Source of the DNA: CAYFNF01 sp964344485
GTDB taxonomy: Bacteria; Patescibacteriota; Patescibacteriia; UBA9570; XYC2-FULL-38-9
Assembly: GCA_964344485.1 (NCBI GenBank)
Contig: CAYFNF010000003.1
Coordinates: forward strand, 62,001 to 126,000
Length of the DNA: 64,000 nt
Reading direction: 5' to 3'
Both the position numbers and the translations under genes were made by a program. The stretch's first letter is position 1. Each line of letters begins with the position of its first letter. Of the stretch, positions 17,021 to 25,915 are shown piece by piece. Under the pieces are notes generated by a model. The model did no database searches and was not told the DNA's origin. It saw only the letters and a list, made by a program, of their open reading frames with translations.

Positions 17021-18397
17021 TTACTTCTTAAGTTGTTTCTTAAGTGTATCAATTAATTTTGATTGCATAATTGCTTCCTGAGACCCAGACTCCATGTCTC
17101 TGATGATAATCGTATTGTCGATCATCTCCTTCTGCCCTAAGATCAACGTGATCTTTGCATGTGCTTTATTCGCTAATGACAGCTGATCAGATAAGCGGTT
17201 CTTACTGATATTTGACCCTGTGGAAATACCGGCTTTGCGTAACTCCTCAAATAACTTGAGTGCGCGCTTGCGTGCAGTCTCACCGATCTGCGCTAGAAAG
17301 ACATCAGGTGTTGGTGCTGGAGAGACATCGACATTCGAATCTTTAATAGCTAATATCACACGCTCAATTCCCATGGCCATACCTACAGCTGGTGTCTCTG
17401 GTGGGCCACCCAACTCTTCTATTAAATAATCATACCGTCCACCACCTAATAACGCAGCAGGGCTCATCTCTTCTTGGTCTGCTTTCAAGATAAACTCAAA
17501 TGTAGTCTGTGAATAATAATCCAAGCCTCGGACCAGCCGCGGTTGCAAGTGATACGTAATATCCCCTTCATCAAGATATTCTAGTACTTTCATAAAGTGA
17601 TCGCGACATCCATCGCACAGGTTGTCTACGGACTGAGGAGCATCTTCTCCAATCGCACGACACGCCTCTTCTTTACAATCCAAGAGCCGGAGTGGATTCT
17701 TAGTGATCCGACCTTTACAGTCTTCACAGAGGTTCTTGCGATGCCCTTTGTAGTATTCTTTCAAAGCAATGATATAATCTGGACGACAGTCGCGGCAACC
17801 AATGGAGTTAATAAGTGCAACGGTCTCTAACCCCATATCGGACAGTAAGTGGTGACCAACGGAGATCAACTCTGCATCTAATGCAGGTTGATTAGAGCCG
17901 ATCAATTCCCAATTCACTTGATGGAACTGTCGATATCGACCAGCTTGCGGTCGGTCATAGCGAAATGCTGGGCCGTGAGTCCATAACTTCACTGGCTGAG
18001 GAAGGTTCTGCATTCCGTGTTCGACGTAGGCGCGGCAGATACCTGCAGTCATCTCTGGACGAAGTGCTACCTTATCTCCACCTTTGGTTTCAAATTCATA
18101 CATCTCCTTCTCTACAATGTCCGTGGTGTTACCAACTGCACGAACAAACAGGTTTAATTCTTCCACTATCGGAATATCAATACGTTCGTATCCATACGCT
18201 CGTGATGCTTGCGCTGATGATTCAATTACGTATTCCCAGAAGGACTGCTCTTGCGGGAGGATATCTTTCATTCCTCTCAGTAATTGAGGTTTCTTTCCTT
18301 TTCCTTTCTTTGGTGTTCCTTTGCTCGCTGATGATCCTTTTGAGGATTTTGCAGTACTTGCTTTAGAGGAACTCTTTGTACTTTTTTTTGTCGCCAT
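17021..18397 (-). CDS. hisS: Histidyl-tRNA synthetase
   Basis: 458 residues. Class II synthetase charging tRNA-His. After a 37-residue Lys/Ser/Ala-rich leader (M-A-T-K-K-S-T-K-S-S), the family start L-R-G-M-K-D-I-L-P appears, followed by motif 1, T-x-I-V-E-K-E-M-Y-E-F, the motif-2 region L-R-P-E-M-T-A-G-I-C-R and F-R-Y-D-R-P-Q-A-G-R-Y-R-Q-F-H-Q, the histidine-specific R-G-L-D-Y-Y, and motif 3 (G-M-A-M-G-I-E-R). A Cys-rich insertion (C-R-D-C, C-E-D-C, C-D-G-C) near 198-265 could bind zinc. The basic N-terminal extension is unusual and may bind RNA. Overlap and spacing place it in a transcript with lepB upstream (5 nt gap). Confidence 0.96.
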   Translation of the reverse strand: MATKKSTKSSSKASTAKSSKGSSASKGTPKKGKGKKPQLLRGMKDILPQEQSFWEYVIESSAQASRAYGYERIDIPIVEELNLFVRAVGNTTDIVEKEMYEFETKGGDKVALRPEMTAGICRAYVEHGMQNLPQPVKLWTHGPAFRYDRPQAGRYRQFHQVNWELIGSNQPALDAELISVGHHLLSDMGLETVALINSIGCRDCRPDYIIALKEYYKGHRKNLCEDCKGRITKNPLRLLDCKEEACRAIGEDAPQSVDNLCDGCRDHFMKVLEYLDEGDITYHLQPRLVRGLDYYSQTTFEFILKADQEEMSPAALLGGGRYDYLIEELGGPPETPAVGMAMGIERVILAIKDSNVDVSPAPTPDVFLAQIGETARKRALKLFEELRKAGISTGSNISKNRLSDQLSLANKAHAKITLILGQKEMIDNTIIIRDMESGSQEAIMQSKLIDTLKKQLKK

Positions 18398-18402
18398 ATG
18401 AC

Positions 18403-18975
18403 TTATTCGTTATATTGAACTTTTGAAAAATGATCTAAACGCGTAAACGGCCATGCACGCAACCAGGTGCGGCCGATAAATTCTTCTGATGGTACTGCCC
18501 CAAATACACGCGAATCTAAACTCTCAGAACGATTATCTCCTAGCAAGAAGTACTCATTATCGTGGAGTGCCAGCTCTTGCGTACCGTAGGTAAACGTCGA
18601 TTCATCAAGATACGGAGACTCATCAAGTTTCTCGCCGTTAATGTAGACTCCATGATTCTTGATCTCTACGGTCTCGCTTGGTAATCCGATAATGCGTTTA
18701 ATAAAAAATTGTGTTCGCATCTGCGGATTTCGTAGCACAACCACATCCCCGCGCTCAGGTTCATTAAATCGATACGATATTTCATCAATAATTAAATACT
18801 CGTAGTTATGAAAGTTCGGTTCCATGGACGCGCCTTTTACGTAAAACGGTTGAATCAGGAAATATCGTATGGGAATTATGATCGCCAAGGATATGACAAC
18901 CACTTTGACTACTTCCCACAAAAAAACACCGGTTCTTTTCGCTTTTGAGGCTATTTCATCTTGTATTTCAGGCAT
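18403..18975 (-). CDS. lepB: Signal peptidase I
   Basis: 190 residues with one N-terminal membrane helix (about 18-40) and an extracellular catalytic domain. The serine-lysine dyad is Ser50 in G-A-S-M-E-P and Lys93 in F-I-K-R-I-I-G-L-P. The box R-G-D-V-V-V lies between them, and the G-D-N-R-x-x-S-x-D-S-R segment is near 148-158. It removes signal peptides from Sec/Tat substrates such as the exported proteins in this window. It is transcribed from a divergent promoter shared in place with the LCP gene and leads the lepB-hisS-HIT run. Confidence 0.96.
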   Translation of the reverse strand: MPEIQDEIASKAKRTGVFLWEVVKVVVISLAIIIPIRYFLIQPFYVKGASMEPNFHNYEYLIIDEISYRFNEPERGDVVVLRNPQMRTQFFIKRIIGLPSETVEIKNHGVYINGEKLDESPYLDESTFTYGTQELALHDNEYFLLGDNRSESLDSRVFGAVPSEEFIGRTWLRAWPFTRLDHFSKVQYNE

Positions 18976-18997
18976 ATTTTTATTGAATAACTAACGA

Positions 18998-19026
18998 AGT
19001 ATACCACTAAAAACACTTCGAGTCAA
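18998..19026 (-). promoter_or_regulatory. Promoter of lepB
   Basis: TTGACT (19021-19026), 17-bp spacer ending TGG, TATACT (18998-19003). The -35 is 3 bp from the -35 of the divergent LCP promoter, so the two polymerases would compete for the same face. Confidence 0.8.
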
Positions 19027-19029
19027 AAA

Positions 19030-19058
19030 TTGACGTGTAGAAGAAATCTTACTATAAT
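19030..19058 (+). promoter_or_regulatory. Promoter of the LCP-der run
   Basis: TTGACG (19030-19035), 17-bp spacer, consensus TATAAT (19053-19058). Predicted start about 19065, 28 nt before the LCP start codon. It rules out the longer reading frame that begins at 19030. Confidence 0.85.
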
Positions 19059-19092
19059 GATCCTCGCACTGTGTTATCAGAGTGTAAGAAAC

Positions 19093-20670
19093 ATGCCTAA
19101 AAAAACCCAAGAAAAAACACCCTCGTCTGACGCTTCAACCAAAAAAAAGAGTGAAGTACCAGCAGAACCTAAAGAGAGTCCAGTCCCACCAGAATCTCAT
19201 CCGCACAAAGTAGATCTCAAGAAGACGTCAACTTCGCACCGCTTTCGTCTGCGGTATGTTTTTTTGATTGGTTTGATTGTTATAGGCATCGGCATGATCG
19301 GTTTTGGAGTCTATATCTATCAATTTACCACCACACAGATTGTATCTAAAAATGAACAAGTGGGATTCTTTGGCCAGATTCGAAGAATCATCGATGAAGA
19401 TGTGCAACCGTTGCAAGGTGAGGATGAGGACCGGGTGAACATACTGCTACTGGGCGAAGGAGGGCTGGACCATCCTGGCGGTACACTCACTGATACGATC
19501 ATGATCGCATCTATTAAACCGTCAACCAAGCAAGTGGCACTTCTATCGATTCCGCGTGATCTTGTGGTCCCGGTCTACTCTGATGACGACCCAGACTATT
19601 ACGAATATCGAAAAATCAATTATGCAGTAGAGATCGGCGGCATCGAGTTAGCGCTTGAGAAGATGGAAGAGATGACCGGACTAGAGATGCACTACTATGT
19701 CTTGGCAGACTTCACTGGATTCCGAGATATTATTAATAGTCTCGGTGGACTCGATATCTACGTGGAGAATAGCTTTACTGACTATCAATACCCGGATTAT
19801 AACTACGGCTGGCAGACCATCGCATTTACTGAGGGATGGGAGCATATGGACGGAGAGCGTGCGCTACAGTATGCGCGGTCACGACATGGGAACAATGGAG
19901 AAGGGTCAGACTTTGCTCGCGCAAATAGGCAACAAAAAATATTAGAAGCGTTAAGAGATGAAGCGCTGTCTGCGTCGACTATATTAAATCCAAGTAAGAT
20001 AACGAAAATCCTGAACAACGTCGGAGATCACGTCCGCATGAACGTTGAAATCTGGGAGATGAAACGCTTTGCAGACATCGCTGCTGAAGTAAATAAAGAT
20101 GAAATTGTGAATCAAGTAGTCGATAACGCAGAGTCTGGTCTCGTGCATTCAGAGATCTCGAGTGAAACCGGCGCATACGTATTAATCCCGAATGCTGGTC
20201 TCGGTGACTTTTCAGAGATACAACAGCTCGCGCTACATTTATTCGATATGGGTGAAGTACTCCAGGAGCAAGCAGTGATTGCAGTACAAAATGGTTCAAC
20301 CATATCAGGACTGGCTACAAAAACTGCAAACTCCCTGCGTAGCGCAGGCGTGACCGTCTCTTCGTCAGCTATCGCAAATGCGAATAGCAAGAGTGTGCAA
20401 GATACAATCATCTATGACCTTTCGGATGGGTCCAAACCATTGGCGCAGGATATACTGGAACAAGAGATACAGACGGCTGTGCGTGCGGCAACCATGCCAG
20501 CAGCAGACGCCTCTATACGACTCGCAACGGATATTGATACTACCATTGTAAATACGCAAGCGCTTCCGGACTCTGTGGATTTTATTGTAGTAGTAGGAAG
20601 CAACCAAACAAAGATTAATACCGCGGATGCGGCTGATCAGACTGGATCAGCATCTGGTAACGAATTATGA
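19093..20670 (+). CDS. LytR-CpsA-Psr (LCP) family cell-wall ligase
   Basis: 525 residues from the ATG at 19093; an earlier frame start lies in the -35 box. A cytosolic Lys/Pro-rich tail (1-55) is followed by one membrane helix (about 58-80). The LCP domain starts D-R-V-N-I-L-L-L-G and contains L-T-D-T-I-M-I-A-S-I, L-S-I-P-R-D-L-V-V-P and the Arg-rich Y-A-R-S-R-H motif with D-F-A-R-A-N-R-Q-Q. LCP enzymes transfer undecaprenyl-linked glycopolymers to peptidoglycan or proteins. The C-terminal region (about 400-490; V-Q-N-G-S-T-I-S-G-L-A) is a LytR_C domain. It overlaps der by 4 nt (ATGA). Confidence 0.92.
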   Translation: MPKKTQEKTPSSDASTKKKSEVPAEPKESPVPPESHPHKVDLKKTSTSHRFRLRYVFLIGLIVIGIGMIGFGVYIYQFTTTQIVSKNEQVGFFGQIRRIIDEDVQPLQGEDEDRVNILLLGEGGLDHPGGTLTDTIMIASIKPSTKQVALLSIPRDLVVPVYSDDDPDYYEYRKINYAVEIGGIELALEKMEEMTGLEMHYYVLADFTGFRDIINSLGGLDIYVENSFTDYQYPDYNYGWQTIAFTEGWEHMDGERALQYARSRHGNNGEGSDFARANRQQKILEALRDEALSASTILNPSKITKILNNVGDHVRMNVEIWEMKRFADIAAEVNKDEIVNQVVDNAESGLVHSEISSETGAYVLIPNAGLGDFSEIQQLALHLFDMGEVLQEQAVIAVQNGSTISGLATKTANSLRSAGVTVSSSAIANANSKSVQDTIIYDLSDGSKPLAQDILEQEIQTAVRAATMPAADASIRLATDIDTTIVNTQALPDSVDFIVVVGSNQTKINTADAADQTGSASGNEL

Positions 20671-22031
20671 AACAACCAACAACTGCTCCGACTGTCGCAA
20701 TAGTTGGGAGAATGAACGTGGGGAAATCAACTCTGTTTAATTGTTGTACACAATCTCACCACGCAATCACCTCTTCATGGGCAGGAACAACTCGAGATAT
20801 TAATGCCGGCACCGTGATATGGCGCGGAAGAGAATTTCAATTCTTAGATACCGGCGGTTTGGATGTGGAAGATGATGAGCAGTTAGAAGAGCGTGTGATT
20901 GCAGCAGCTCGTAACGCTATCGCGCAAGCGGATTTAGTTCTGTTTCTTATTGATGGACAAGCTGGTGTGCTTCCGCAGGATAAACGACTAGCAAAGGAGT
21001 TGAGGGATCTAGACATTCCAGTGTTCTTGGTGGTAAACAAAATTGACAGTACAAAACGAGAGCACGCGATACCGAATGAAGTATATCAATTGAATATTGA
21101 ACCTCTGTTTGTGATCTCTGCTGTGAACGGCCGCGGGACAGGAGACCTTCTCGATGGCATTTATGACGTGCTGCAACCGACCACGAGTGCAGCAACGCCT
21201 GAGGAACGCACAAAAGTTGCGATAGTCGGACGACCGAATGTTGGGAAATCATCATTGTTAAATGCCATACTTGGTGAAGAACGAGTCATAGTCGCGGATC
21301 AGGCACATACCACACGAGATACCAATGATATTCCGTATGAATATAACGGAAAAAAATTCTTATTGATTGACACTGCTGGCATTCGAAAACGATCACGCGT
21401 GGGAAAGCGATGGCCGGATAAACGTATAGGCCAAATAGAAAAACAAAGTGTACAGTCAGCGATTGATGCAATGCAGCGCGCTGATGTGGTGCTGTTGGTA
21501 CTCGAAGCGCAGAAACGCATTACTGCCCAGGATAAAAAAATTGCTGACTTAGCAAATGAATTCGGTAAGGGATTAATTTTAGTGGTGAATAAGTGGGACC
21601 TGATCGATGAGAAAGAGACCAATACCATTAACGAGTTTAGTAGTTATTTTGACGCATCGCTTCCGTTTTTACGATGGGCGCCCATGATCTTTGTGTCTGC
21701 ACAAGAGAAGTTGCGAGTGAAAAATACTCTGGATATGGTCTTGCGTGTAGCAGACAATTTCAACCGGTTCTTAGAAACAGAAGACTTGGAAACTGTTCTA
21801 GCAATTGCACGTTCTTCGTACCGCCCACGAAAGACAGCAACGCGTAAATACCGAAAGCCACATATATCCATGAAGCGATTAAAACAAGTCTCTGCGCGAC
21901 CTCCAAGATTCTACTTAAAAACTACTCGTCCAAAAGACATGCCTCGCGCGATCCCCCGAATCGTAGAGAAAGAGATCCGAGAGCGTTTTGATTTTGAAGG
22001 AGTAAAGATCATTATTGATATCGGGACCTAA
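20667..22031 (+). CDS. der: Ribosome-assembly GTPase Der (EngA)
   Basis: 454 residues with two tandem GTPase domains and a C-terminal KH-like domain, the diagnostic Der layout. G1 motifs are G-R-M-N-V-G-K-S-T (about 15-23) and G-R-P-N-V-G-K-S-S (about 189-197). The Met in the first G1 is a slight departure from the usual Pro. Other motifs are D-T-G-G (G3), N-K-I-D (G4), D-T-A-G-I (G3 second domain) and N-K-W-D (second G4). It acts in 50S subunit maturation. The start overlaps the LCP stop by 4 nt, so translation is coupled. Confidence 0.96.
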   Translation: MKQPTTAPTVAIVGRMNVGKSTLFNCCTQSHHAITSSWAGTTRDINAGTVIWRGREFQFLDTGGLDVEDDEQLEERVIAAARNAIAQADLVLFLIDGQAGVLPQDKRLAKELRDLDIPVFLVVNKIDSTKREHAIPNEVYQLNIEPLFVISAVNGRGTGDLLDGIYDVLQPTTSAATPEERTKVAIVGRPNVGKSSLLNAILGEERVIVADQAHTTRDTNDIPYEYNGKKFLLIDTAGIRKRSRVGKRWPDKRIGQIEKQSVQSAIDAMQRADVVLLVLEAQKRITAQDKKIADLANEFGKGLILVVNKWDLIDEKETNTINEFSSYFDASLPFLRWAPMIFVSAQEKLRVKNTLDMVLRVADNFNRFLETEDLETVLAIARSSYRPRKTATRKYRKPHISMKRLKQVSARPPRFYLKTTRPKDMPRAIPRIVEKEIRERFDFEGVKIIIDIGT

Positions 22032-22048
22032 CTGCCCGCTCGAATTAT

Positions 22049-22609
22049 ATGCTGAAAAAATGCACTGTAGATGATACGAACTATATGGCGTATGAAGAGT
22101 ACGGAGAGATTGTCGATGGTCTCTATTCTGGAGTGCATTCATACTGTGAAGAGCAGGACATCCGATTTCATGCGATTGTTCCGATCATGCGTAGTGGAGC
22201 GATAATTGGATCTATGATGGCGGTGCGCTTTGGGATAGACACCATCATCCCTATTCAATTCCGTGGAGATGCAATAGTGAAGAACTTTCACTACGTTCTA
22301 CCAAAACATGCTAATATACTCATATGTGAGAACAACACCGACACTGGTGAAACAGCAGTAAAGACTATACAATTCTTACAGCAACAATTTTCTGATGCTC
22401 GTCTCTACTACCTTTCTGTCGCACGAGTGTATGGAGGACCAAAAACCTTTGAAGGGACAGAAGAGTACTTCTGTGGCATTGAGACTAATGAGCGGTTTGC
22501 TGCTACTGAACAAGAGGCGGAAGAGCTTGGACTGCGTCCTAAAATCACCATTTTCCCGTGGGAAAGTGTTGCGCAAGAGTTAGAGAAAATAAATTCTGAA
22601 CGTGTATAA
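22049..22609 (+). CDS. Phosphoribosyltransferase-like protein
   Basis: 186 residues with a type I phosphoribosyltransferase fold: V-P-I-M-R-S-G-A-I-I-G near 48-58, and the PRPP-loop region I-L-I-C-E-N-N-T-D-T-G-E-T-A near 91-104. In canonical enzymes this loop has two acidic residues before the T-G-x-T; here they are Glu-Asn, so PRPP binding may be altered. The rest does not match hypoxanthine, uracil or orotate enzymes closely enough to name a substrate. It follows der by 17 nt and overlaps the next frame region, so it belongs to the same run. Confidence 0.6.
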   Translation: MLKKCTVDDTNYMAYEEYGEIVDGLYSGVHSYCEEQDIRFHAIVPIMRSGAIIGSMMAVRFGIDTIIPIQFRGDAIVKNFHYVLPKHANILICENNTDTGETAVKTIQFLQQQFSDARLYYLSVARVYGGPKTFEGTEEYFCGIETNERFAATEQEAEELGLRPKITIFPWESVAQELEKINSERV

Positions 22610-22610
22610 T

Positions 22611-23171
22611 ATGATTCTGCTTGTTGGCCTGGGCAATCCAGGGAAAGAGTATGAACGTACCAGGCATAACATTGGATGGCGCGTGCTTGATGCGTACGCA
22701 GCTTCACTAGAAGTAGAGTTTACATTTGAAAAAAAATGGAATGCGCTGATAGCAAAACAGAATGATGTTATTCTCTGCAAGCCACAAACATTTATGAACA
22801 ACTCTGGGCAAGCAGTGCGTGCAGTAGCTGACTACTTTAAGATTGAACCACATAGAATTATAGTAGTTCATGATGATAAAGATTTGCAGTTCGGGACTAT
22901 TCGAATGCGTTCCGAGGGTTCTTCTGCTGGACATAACGGTGTACAGTCTATTATTGAACACATGGGTGTGCAGGAATTTCCACGCATGCGAGTTGGAGTT
23001 ATGAACGATCAGCCGCTACCAGACACCGCGGATTTTGTACTACAACGATTCTCCAACACCGAAGAACAACAGATCGATGCAATCATGAGCTCATGTGTTG
23101 AATATCTTGCTGATGCGCTACAACAACCGTCATTGGAACACCAAGATATTGTAGTGGACCTCTCTACTTAA
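22611..23171 (+). CDS. pth: Peptidyl-tRNA hydrolase
   Basis: 186 residues from the ATG at 22611; a GTG three codons upstream is also open but would overlap the preceding gene and lies outside the family's usual start. The start V-G-L-G-N-P-G-x-x-Y and R-H-N-I-G-W carry the conserved Asn9 and catalytic His19. The later segments K-P-Q-T-F-M-N-N-S-G, V-V-H-D-D-K-D and S-A-G-H-N-G-V-Q-S-I are all family signatures. It releases peptides from dropped peptidyl-tRNA. Its stop overlaps the convergent gene by 4 nt. Confidence 0.96.
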   Translation: MILLVGLGNPGKEYERTRHNIGWRVLDAYAASLEVEFTFEKKWNALIAKQNDVILCKPQTFMNNSGQAVRAVADYFKIEPHRIIVVHDDKDLQFGTIRMRSEGSSAGHNGVQSIIEHMGVQEFPRMRVGVMNDQPLPDTADFVLQRFSNTEEQQIDAIMSSCVEYLADALQQPSLEHQDIVVDLST

Positions 23172-23644
23172 TTCTCATCCGAGCCCACCATATGCTCCAG
23201 CACCCCTGGAGCAATTCTTTGTAAATCTTTCACCAGTAACACTAGGTGTGCTTCGCGTGGATCTGGTGGAACTGCCGCTGGATCAGCTGGGTCGTCTACT
23301 CCATAGTGCTCGACTTCGACACCGAGATCTTCAAATACTGCTGGATGTTCGGCGCGCATATGTGCAATCAATGCTTTCAATCCACTGAACAAGGCATCAA
23401 TCGCGCCTTGTCCTGCAGCACTTGCTTCCTGCTCTCCTCGCTGAACCACCGCTCGAAGTGCAGCTGCTAGATCAGGATCTTTTCCATCCAATCCTGAGAG
23501 GAAGTCTCTGACGACTCCATTTAATTGTGCGACCTGCATTGCACCGAGTGAATCGACCTTACTTCTCGGAAGAACAGAGTCTGCTCCTGGTCCAGTTGCT
23601 GATGGCTCGACTCTACGTACTCCGAATAATCTTTTTTTTGTCAT
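23168..23644 (-). CDS. Hypothetical soluble protein, 158 residues
   Basis: I do not recognise this family. The protein has no signal peptide or membrane segment. It starts with a basic stretch (M-T-K-K-R-L-F-G-V-R-R), is Ala-rich and helical from about 40 to 100 (L-A-A-A-L-R-A-V-V-Q-R-G-E-Q-E-A-S-A-A-G), and ends with a Pro/Asp-rich turn region and a short helix. Codon use resembles the neighbours. It lies 13 nt after the transporter-like gene and is probably the last cistron of that minus-strand run, converging on pth. Confidence 0.5.
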   Translation of the reverse strand: MTKKRLFGVRRVEPSATGPGADSVLPRSKVDSLGAMQVAQLNGVVRDFLSGLDGKDPDLAAALRAVVQRGEQEASAAGQGAIDALFSGLKALIAHMRAEHPAVFEDLGVEVEHYGVDDPADPAAVPPDPREAHLVLLVKDLQRIAPGVLEHMVGSDEN

Positions 23645-23657
23645 ATATTCATATCAA

Positions 23658-24362
23658 TTATAAACCTAATTGAATCGCTGCTCCGCACAGCACGATCGCT
23701 CCACCAGCGAAAATGTGGCTAAACCGCTCTAGTGACTGAACGCGTAGTCGTTTCACACCTGCAGTCAACACACCGACTGTTACCAACATCGTGCTTATAG
23801 TCACAATTGCAAATATACTCGCAATCAATATCATACTGCCTATACTCATCTCTGCAGCTGGATACATAAGTATAGGAATGAGCGGTTCACACGGACCAAG
23901 GATAAAAATAATGAATAACGCCCACGGAGTCATCCTTTTTTTTGCTGTATTTTCATGAACATGTGCATGGTCGTGCGTATGTACGTGCTCATGAGTGTGT
24001 GGAATACCGTCTTCATGAGTATGCAAGTGGGTATGTGGAGTATTCTTTATCGCTCGACGAATTCCCCACAGTAAGTAGGCCAATCCAAACGAGAGCAACG
24101 CCCAGCCAGCGATGGTTCCTCGAAATGCTTCAATTGCTTCTAATGAAAGCACTGCAGCTCCTATGGTGATTCCGATCACTCCAAGTATTATCGAGCTTGC
24201 TACATGCCCCGCACCACATAGCAGAGTGATCTTTATGGTCTTTTTTTTGGACCAATTCCTTGCTTTTGCCATTGCAACGAACGGTATGTAGTGGTCCGGG
24301 CCGAGCAAGGTGTGAAATAACCCGATAGACGCAGCTGTGATAGCTAAAATGCCTAGTTCCAT
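23658..24362 (-). CDS. UreH/NicO-like membrane protein with His-rich loop (possible metal transporter)
   Basis: 234 residues, six predicted membrane helices. The first helix carries H-T-L-L-G-P-D-H-Y-I-P-F, the motif of UreH/HupE/NicO-type proteins related to nickel-cobalt transporters. A cytosolic or periplasmic loop (about 109-138) is made largely of His in H-T-H and H-V-H repeats, a common metal-binding loop in RcnA-type and related transporters. The second half has G-P-C-E-P-L-I-P. A cation or small-anion transport role is inferred. Nickel, cobalt or zinc cannot be distinguished. It lies 2 nt after the cupin gene. Confidence 0.65.
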   Translation of the reverse strand: MELGILAITAASIGLFHTLLGPDHYIPFVAMAKARNWSKKKTIKITLLCGAGHVASSIILGVIGITIGAAVLSLEAIEAFRGTIAGWALLSFGLAYLLWGIRRAIKNTPHTHLHTHEDGIPHTHEHVHTHDHAHVHENTAKKRMTPWALFIIFILGPCEPLIPILMYPAAEMSIGSMILIASIFAIVTISTMLVTVGVLTAGVKRLRVQSLERFSHIFAGGAIVLCGAAIQLGL

Positions 24363-24364
24363 AT

Positions 24365-24730
24365 TTATTCTTGTAATATTTCTTCATCTTGTTCTTGCCA
24401 CGCTGGATCAACGATGCAGAGAAACTGCAGCTCTTCTGCTCCGGTATTCTCGATCCATTGTGTAGCTTGTGCTGGAATATAGATCGCTTGACCAGCGCGT
24501 ACTGCTTCTGACTCATCATCGATATACATTATCCCCTGCCCTTGGAGAATATAGTAGACTTCAGTGGATTGTAGTACGTGCTGCGCAGAGCGCTTACCAG
24601 GCTCAACCACAGCATGCGCTAAACTGTAATGAAGAGCAACATCGTGACGGTCCGGATGTAGTAACTCTCGCAGCGCTGTCTTATCACGTGCCATAAATTC
24701 TTCACATTGCGTGAGGTCTCGTATTAACAT
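24365..24730 (-). CDS. Cupin-domain protein
   Basis: 121 residues forming one conserved cupin barrel. The motif V-V-E-P-G-K-R-S-A-Q-H-V, then S-T-E-V-Y-Y-I-L-Q-G-Q-G (motif 1) and G-Q-A-I-Y-I-P-A-Q-A-T-Q-W-I-E-N (motif 2) are typical of the cupin_2 family. In the first motif the metal ligands would be a His and Glu. The second-motif His is replaced by Gln, so metal binding is uncertain. It resembles mannose-6-phosphate isomerase-like single-domain cupins of unknown substrate. It sits between rarA and the transporter with 2-nt gaps, suggesting one transcript. Confidence 0.75.
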   Translation of the reverse strand: MLIRDLTQCEEFMARDKTALRELLHPDRHDVALHYSLAHAVVEPGKRSAQHVLQSTEVYYILQGQGIMYIDDESEAVRAGQAIYIPAQATQWIENTGAEELQFLCIVDPAWQEQDEEILQE

Positions 24731-24732
24731 AC

Positions 24733-25905
24733 TTACTCAAAATATTTCCTATCTTTTAAATTGTCTGGCAAATTCGAGTCCTGTTCTCTGGAGCCGTATC
24801 CAAGCTCTTTCATCAGTGCGGTAGGTGCGTTTCGTAAGTGCATGGGCACTGGCTCATGTGGATGCTCTTGAATGTCTTTAACTATTCTCTGCCAAGCTGT
24901 GTCTATGCTTCGTGACTTAGGCGCACGCGCTAAGTATTCTACAGCTTGAGCAAGCGCTAAGTTGCACTCTGGCATGCCAACAAAGTGGCACGCTTGATAT
25001 GCGGCAATTGCTAACACCAAACCAGTGGGCTTTTCATTCCCCACGTCTTCAGACGCAAAACGAATCACGCGGCGCGCAATATACAGCGGATCCTCACCTG
25101 CTTCTAGCATTCGTGCGAGCCAGTATAAAGACGCATCCGGATCAGAGTCACGCATGCACTTATGTAAAGCCGAGATCAAGTTGAAATGCTGCTCTCCTTG
25201 CTTGTCATATAAAAAGGTCTTCTCTACAGAGTCTTTGACCACTTGTTTGGTGATCTTTTTTCCTGAACCGTGTGCAAACTCCAATACATTAATTGCCGTG
25301 CGTGCATCTCCGTTAGAAAGTGTGGCAATGTACCCCAGTACATCGTCAGGCACAGTGATCTTCAACTCATCAGTTGCTCGTTTCAGAATGGTAATGATGT
25401 TCTGTTCGCTCAACTGTTTTAATACAAATACCTGGCATCGCGACAACAACGCTGAGATCACTTCAAAAGATGGGTTCTCTGTGGTTGCGCCAATGAGAAT
25501 GAGCGAACCCCGTTCCACGGCGGGTAGTAGTGCGTCCTGCTGTGCTTTGGTCCAACGATGTATCTCATCTAAAAACAGTGTGGTTTTCTTCTGATGCAGC
25601 TCCACATCACTCTTGGCCTGCTCCAGCACCTCTTTCAGGTCTTTCTTGCCCGCAGAGACCGCTGACAACTGCACAAAATTCGCATTCGTCATGTGTGCAA
25701 TGATAAATGCAAGTGTGGTCTTTCCACTGCCTGGTGGGCCCCAAAAGATCATAGAAGGGACTTCATCTTTTTCTAATGACTGGCGCAACATGCTGCTCTG
25801 CCCAATCAAATCCTCATGCCCTACAAAATCCTTCAGTGCTTCTGGTCTGAGTTTATCAGCGAGTGGGGCGTGCTCTTTAGATTGTTCTGAAAACAAAGTG
25901 GTCAT
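24733..25905 (-). CDS. rarA: Replication-associated recombination protein RarA (MgsA)
   Basis: 390 residues, AAA+ ATPase related to clamp-loader subunits that acts at stalled forks. L-A-D-K-L-R-P-E-A-L-K-D-F-V-G-H is the family start. Walker A is G-P-P-G-S-G-K-T-T-L-A near 57-67, Walker B T-L-F-L-D-E-I-H near 108-115, and sensor 1 lies in L-I-G-A-T-T-E-N-P-S-F. The C-terminal half has the MgsA tetramerisation region (L-Y-W-L-A-R-M-L-E-A-G-E-D-P). Length is slightly below E. coli RarA (447). Confidence 0.93.
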   Translation of the reverse strand: MTTLFSEQSKEHAPLADKLRPEALKDFVGHEDLIGQSSMLRQSLEKDEVPSMIFWGPPGSGKTTLAFIIAHMTNANFVQLSAVSAGKKDLKEVLEQAKSDVELHQKKTTLFLDEIHRWTKAQQDALLPAVERGSLILIGATTENPSFEVISALLSRCQVFVLKQLSEQNIITILKRATDELKITVPDDVLGYIATLSNGDARTAINVLEFAHGSGKKITKQVVKDSVEKTFLYDKQGEQHFNLISALHKCMRDSDPDASLYWLARMLEAGEDPLYIARRVIRFASEDVGNEKPTGLVLAIAAYQACHFVGMPECNLALAQAVEYLARAPKSRSIDTAWQRIVKDIQEHPHEPVPMHLRNAPTALMKELGYGSREQDSNLPDNLKDRKYFE

Positions 25906-25915
25906 GGATACTACT

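Noticed and set aside
19030..19092. Upstream start of the LCP gene
   Set aside because: Would overlap the -35/-10 promoter; the M-P-K-K start lies after the predicted transcription start.
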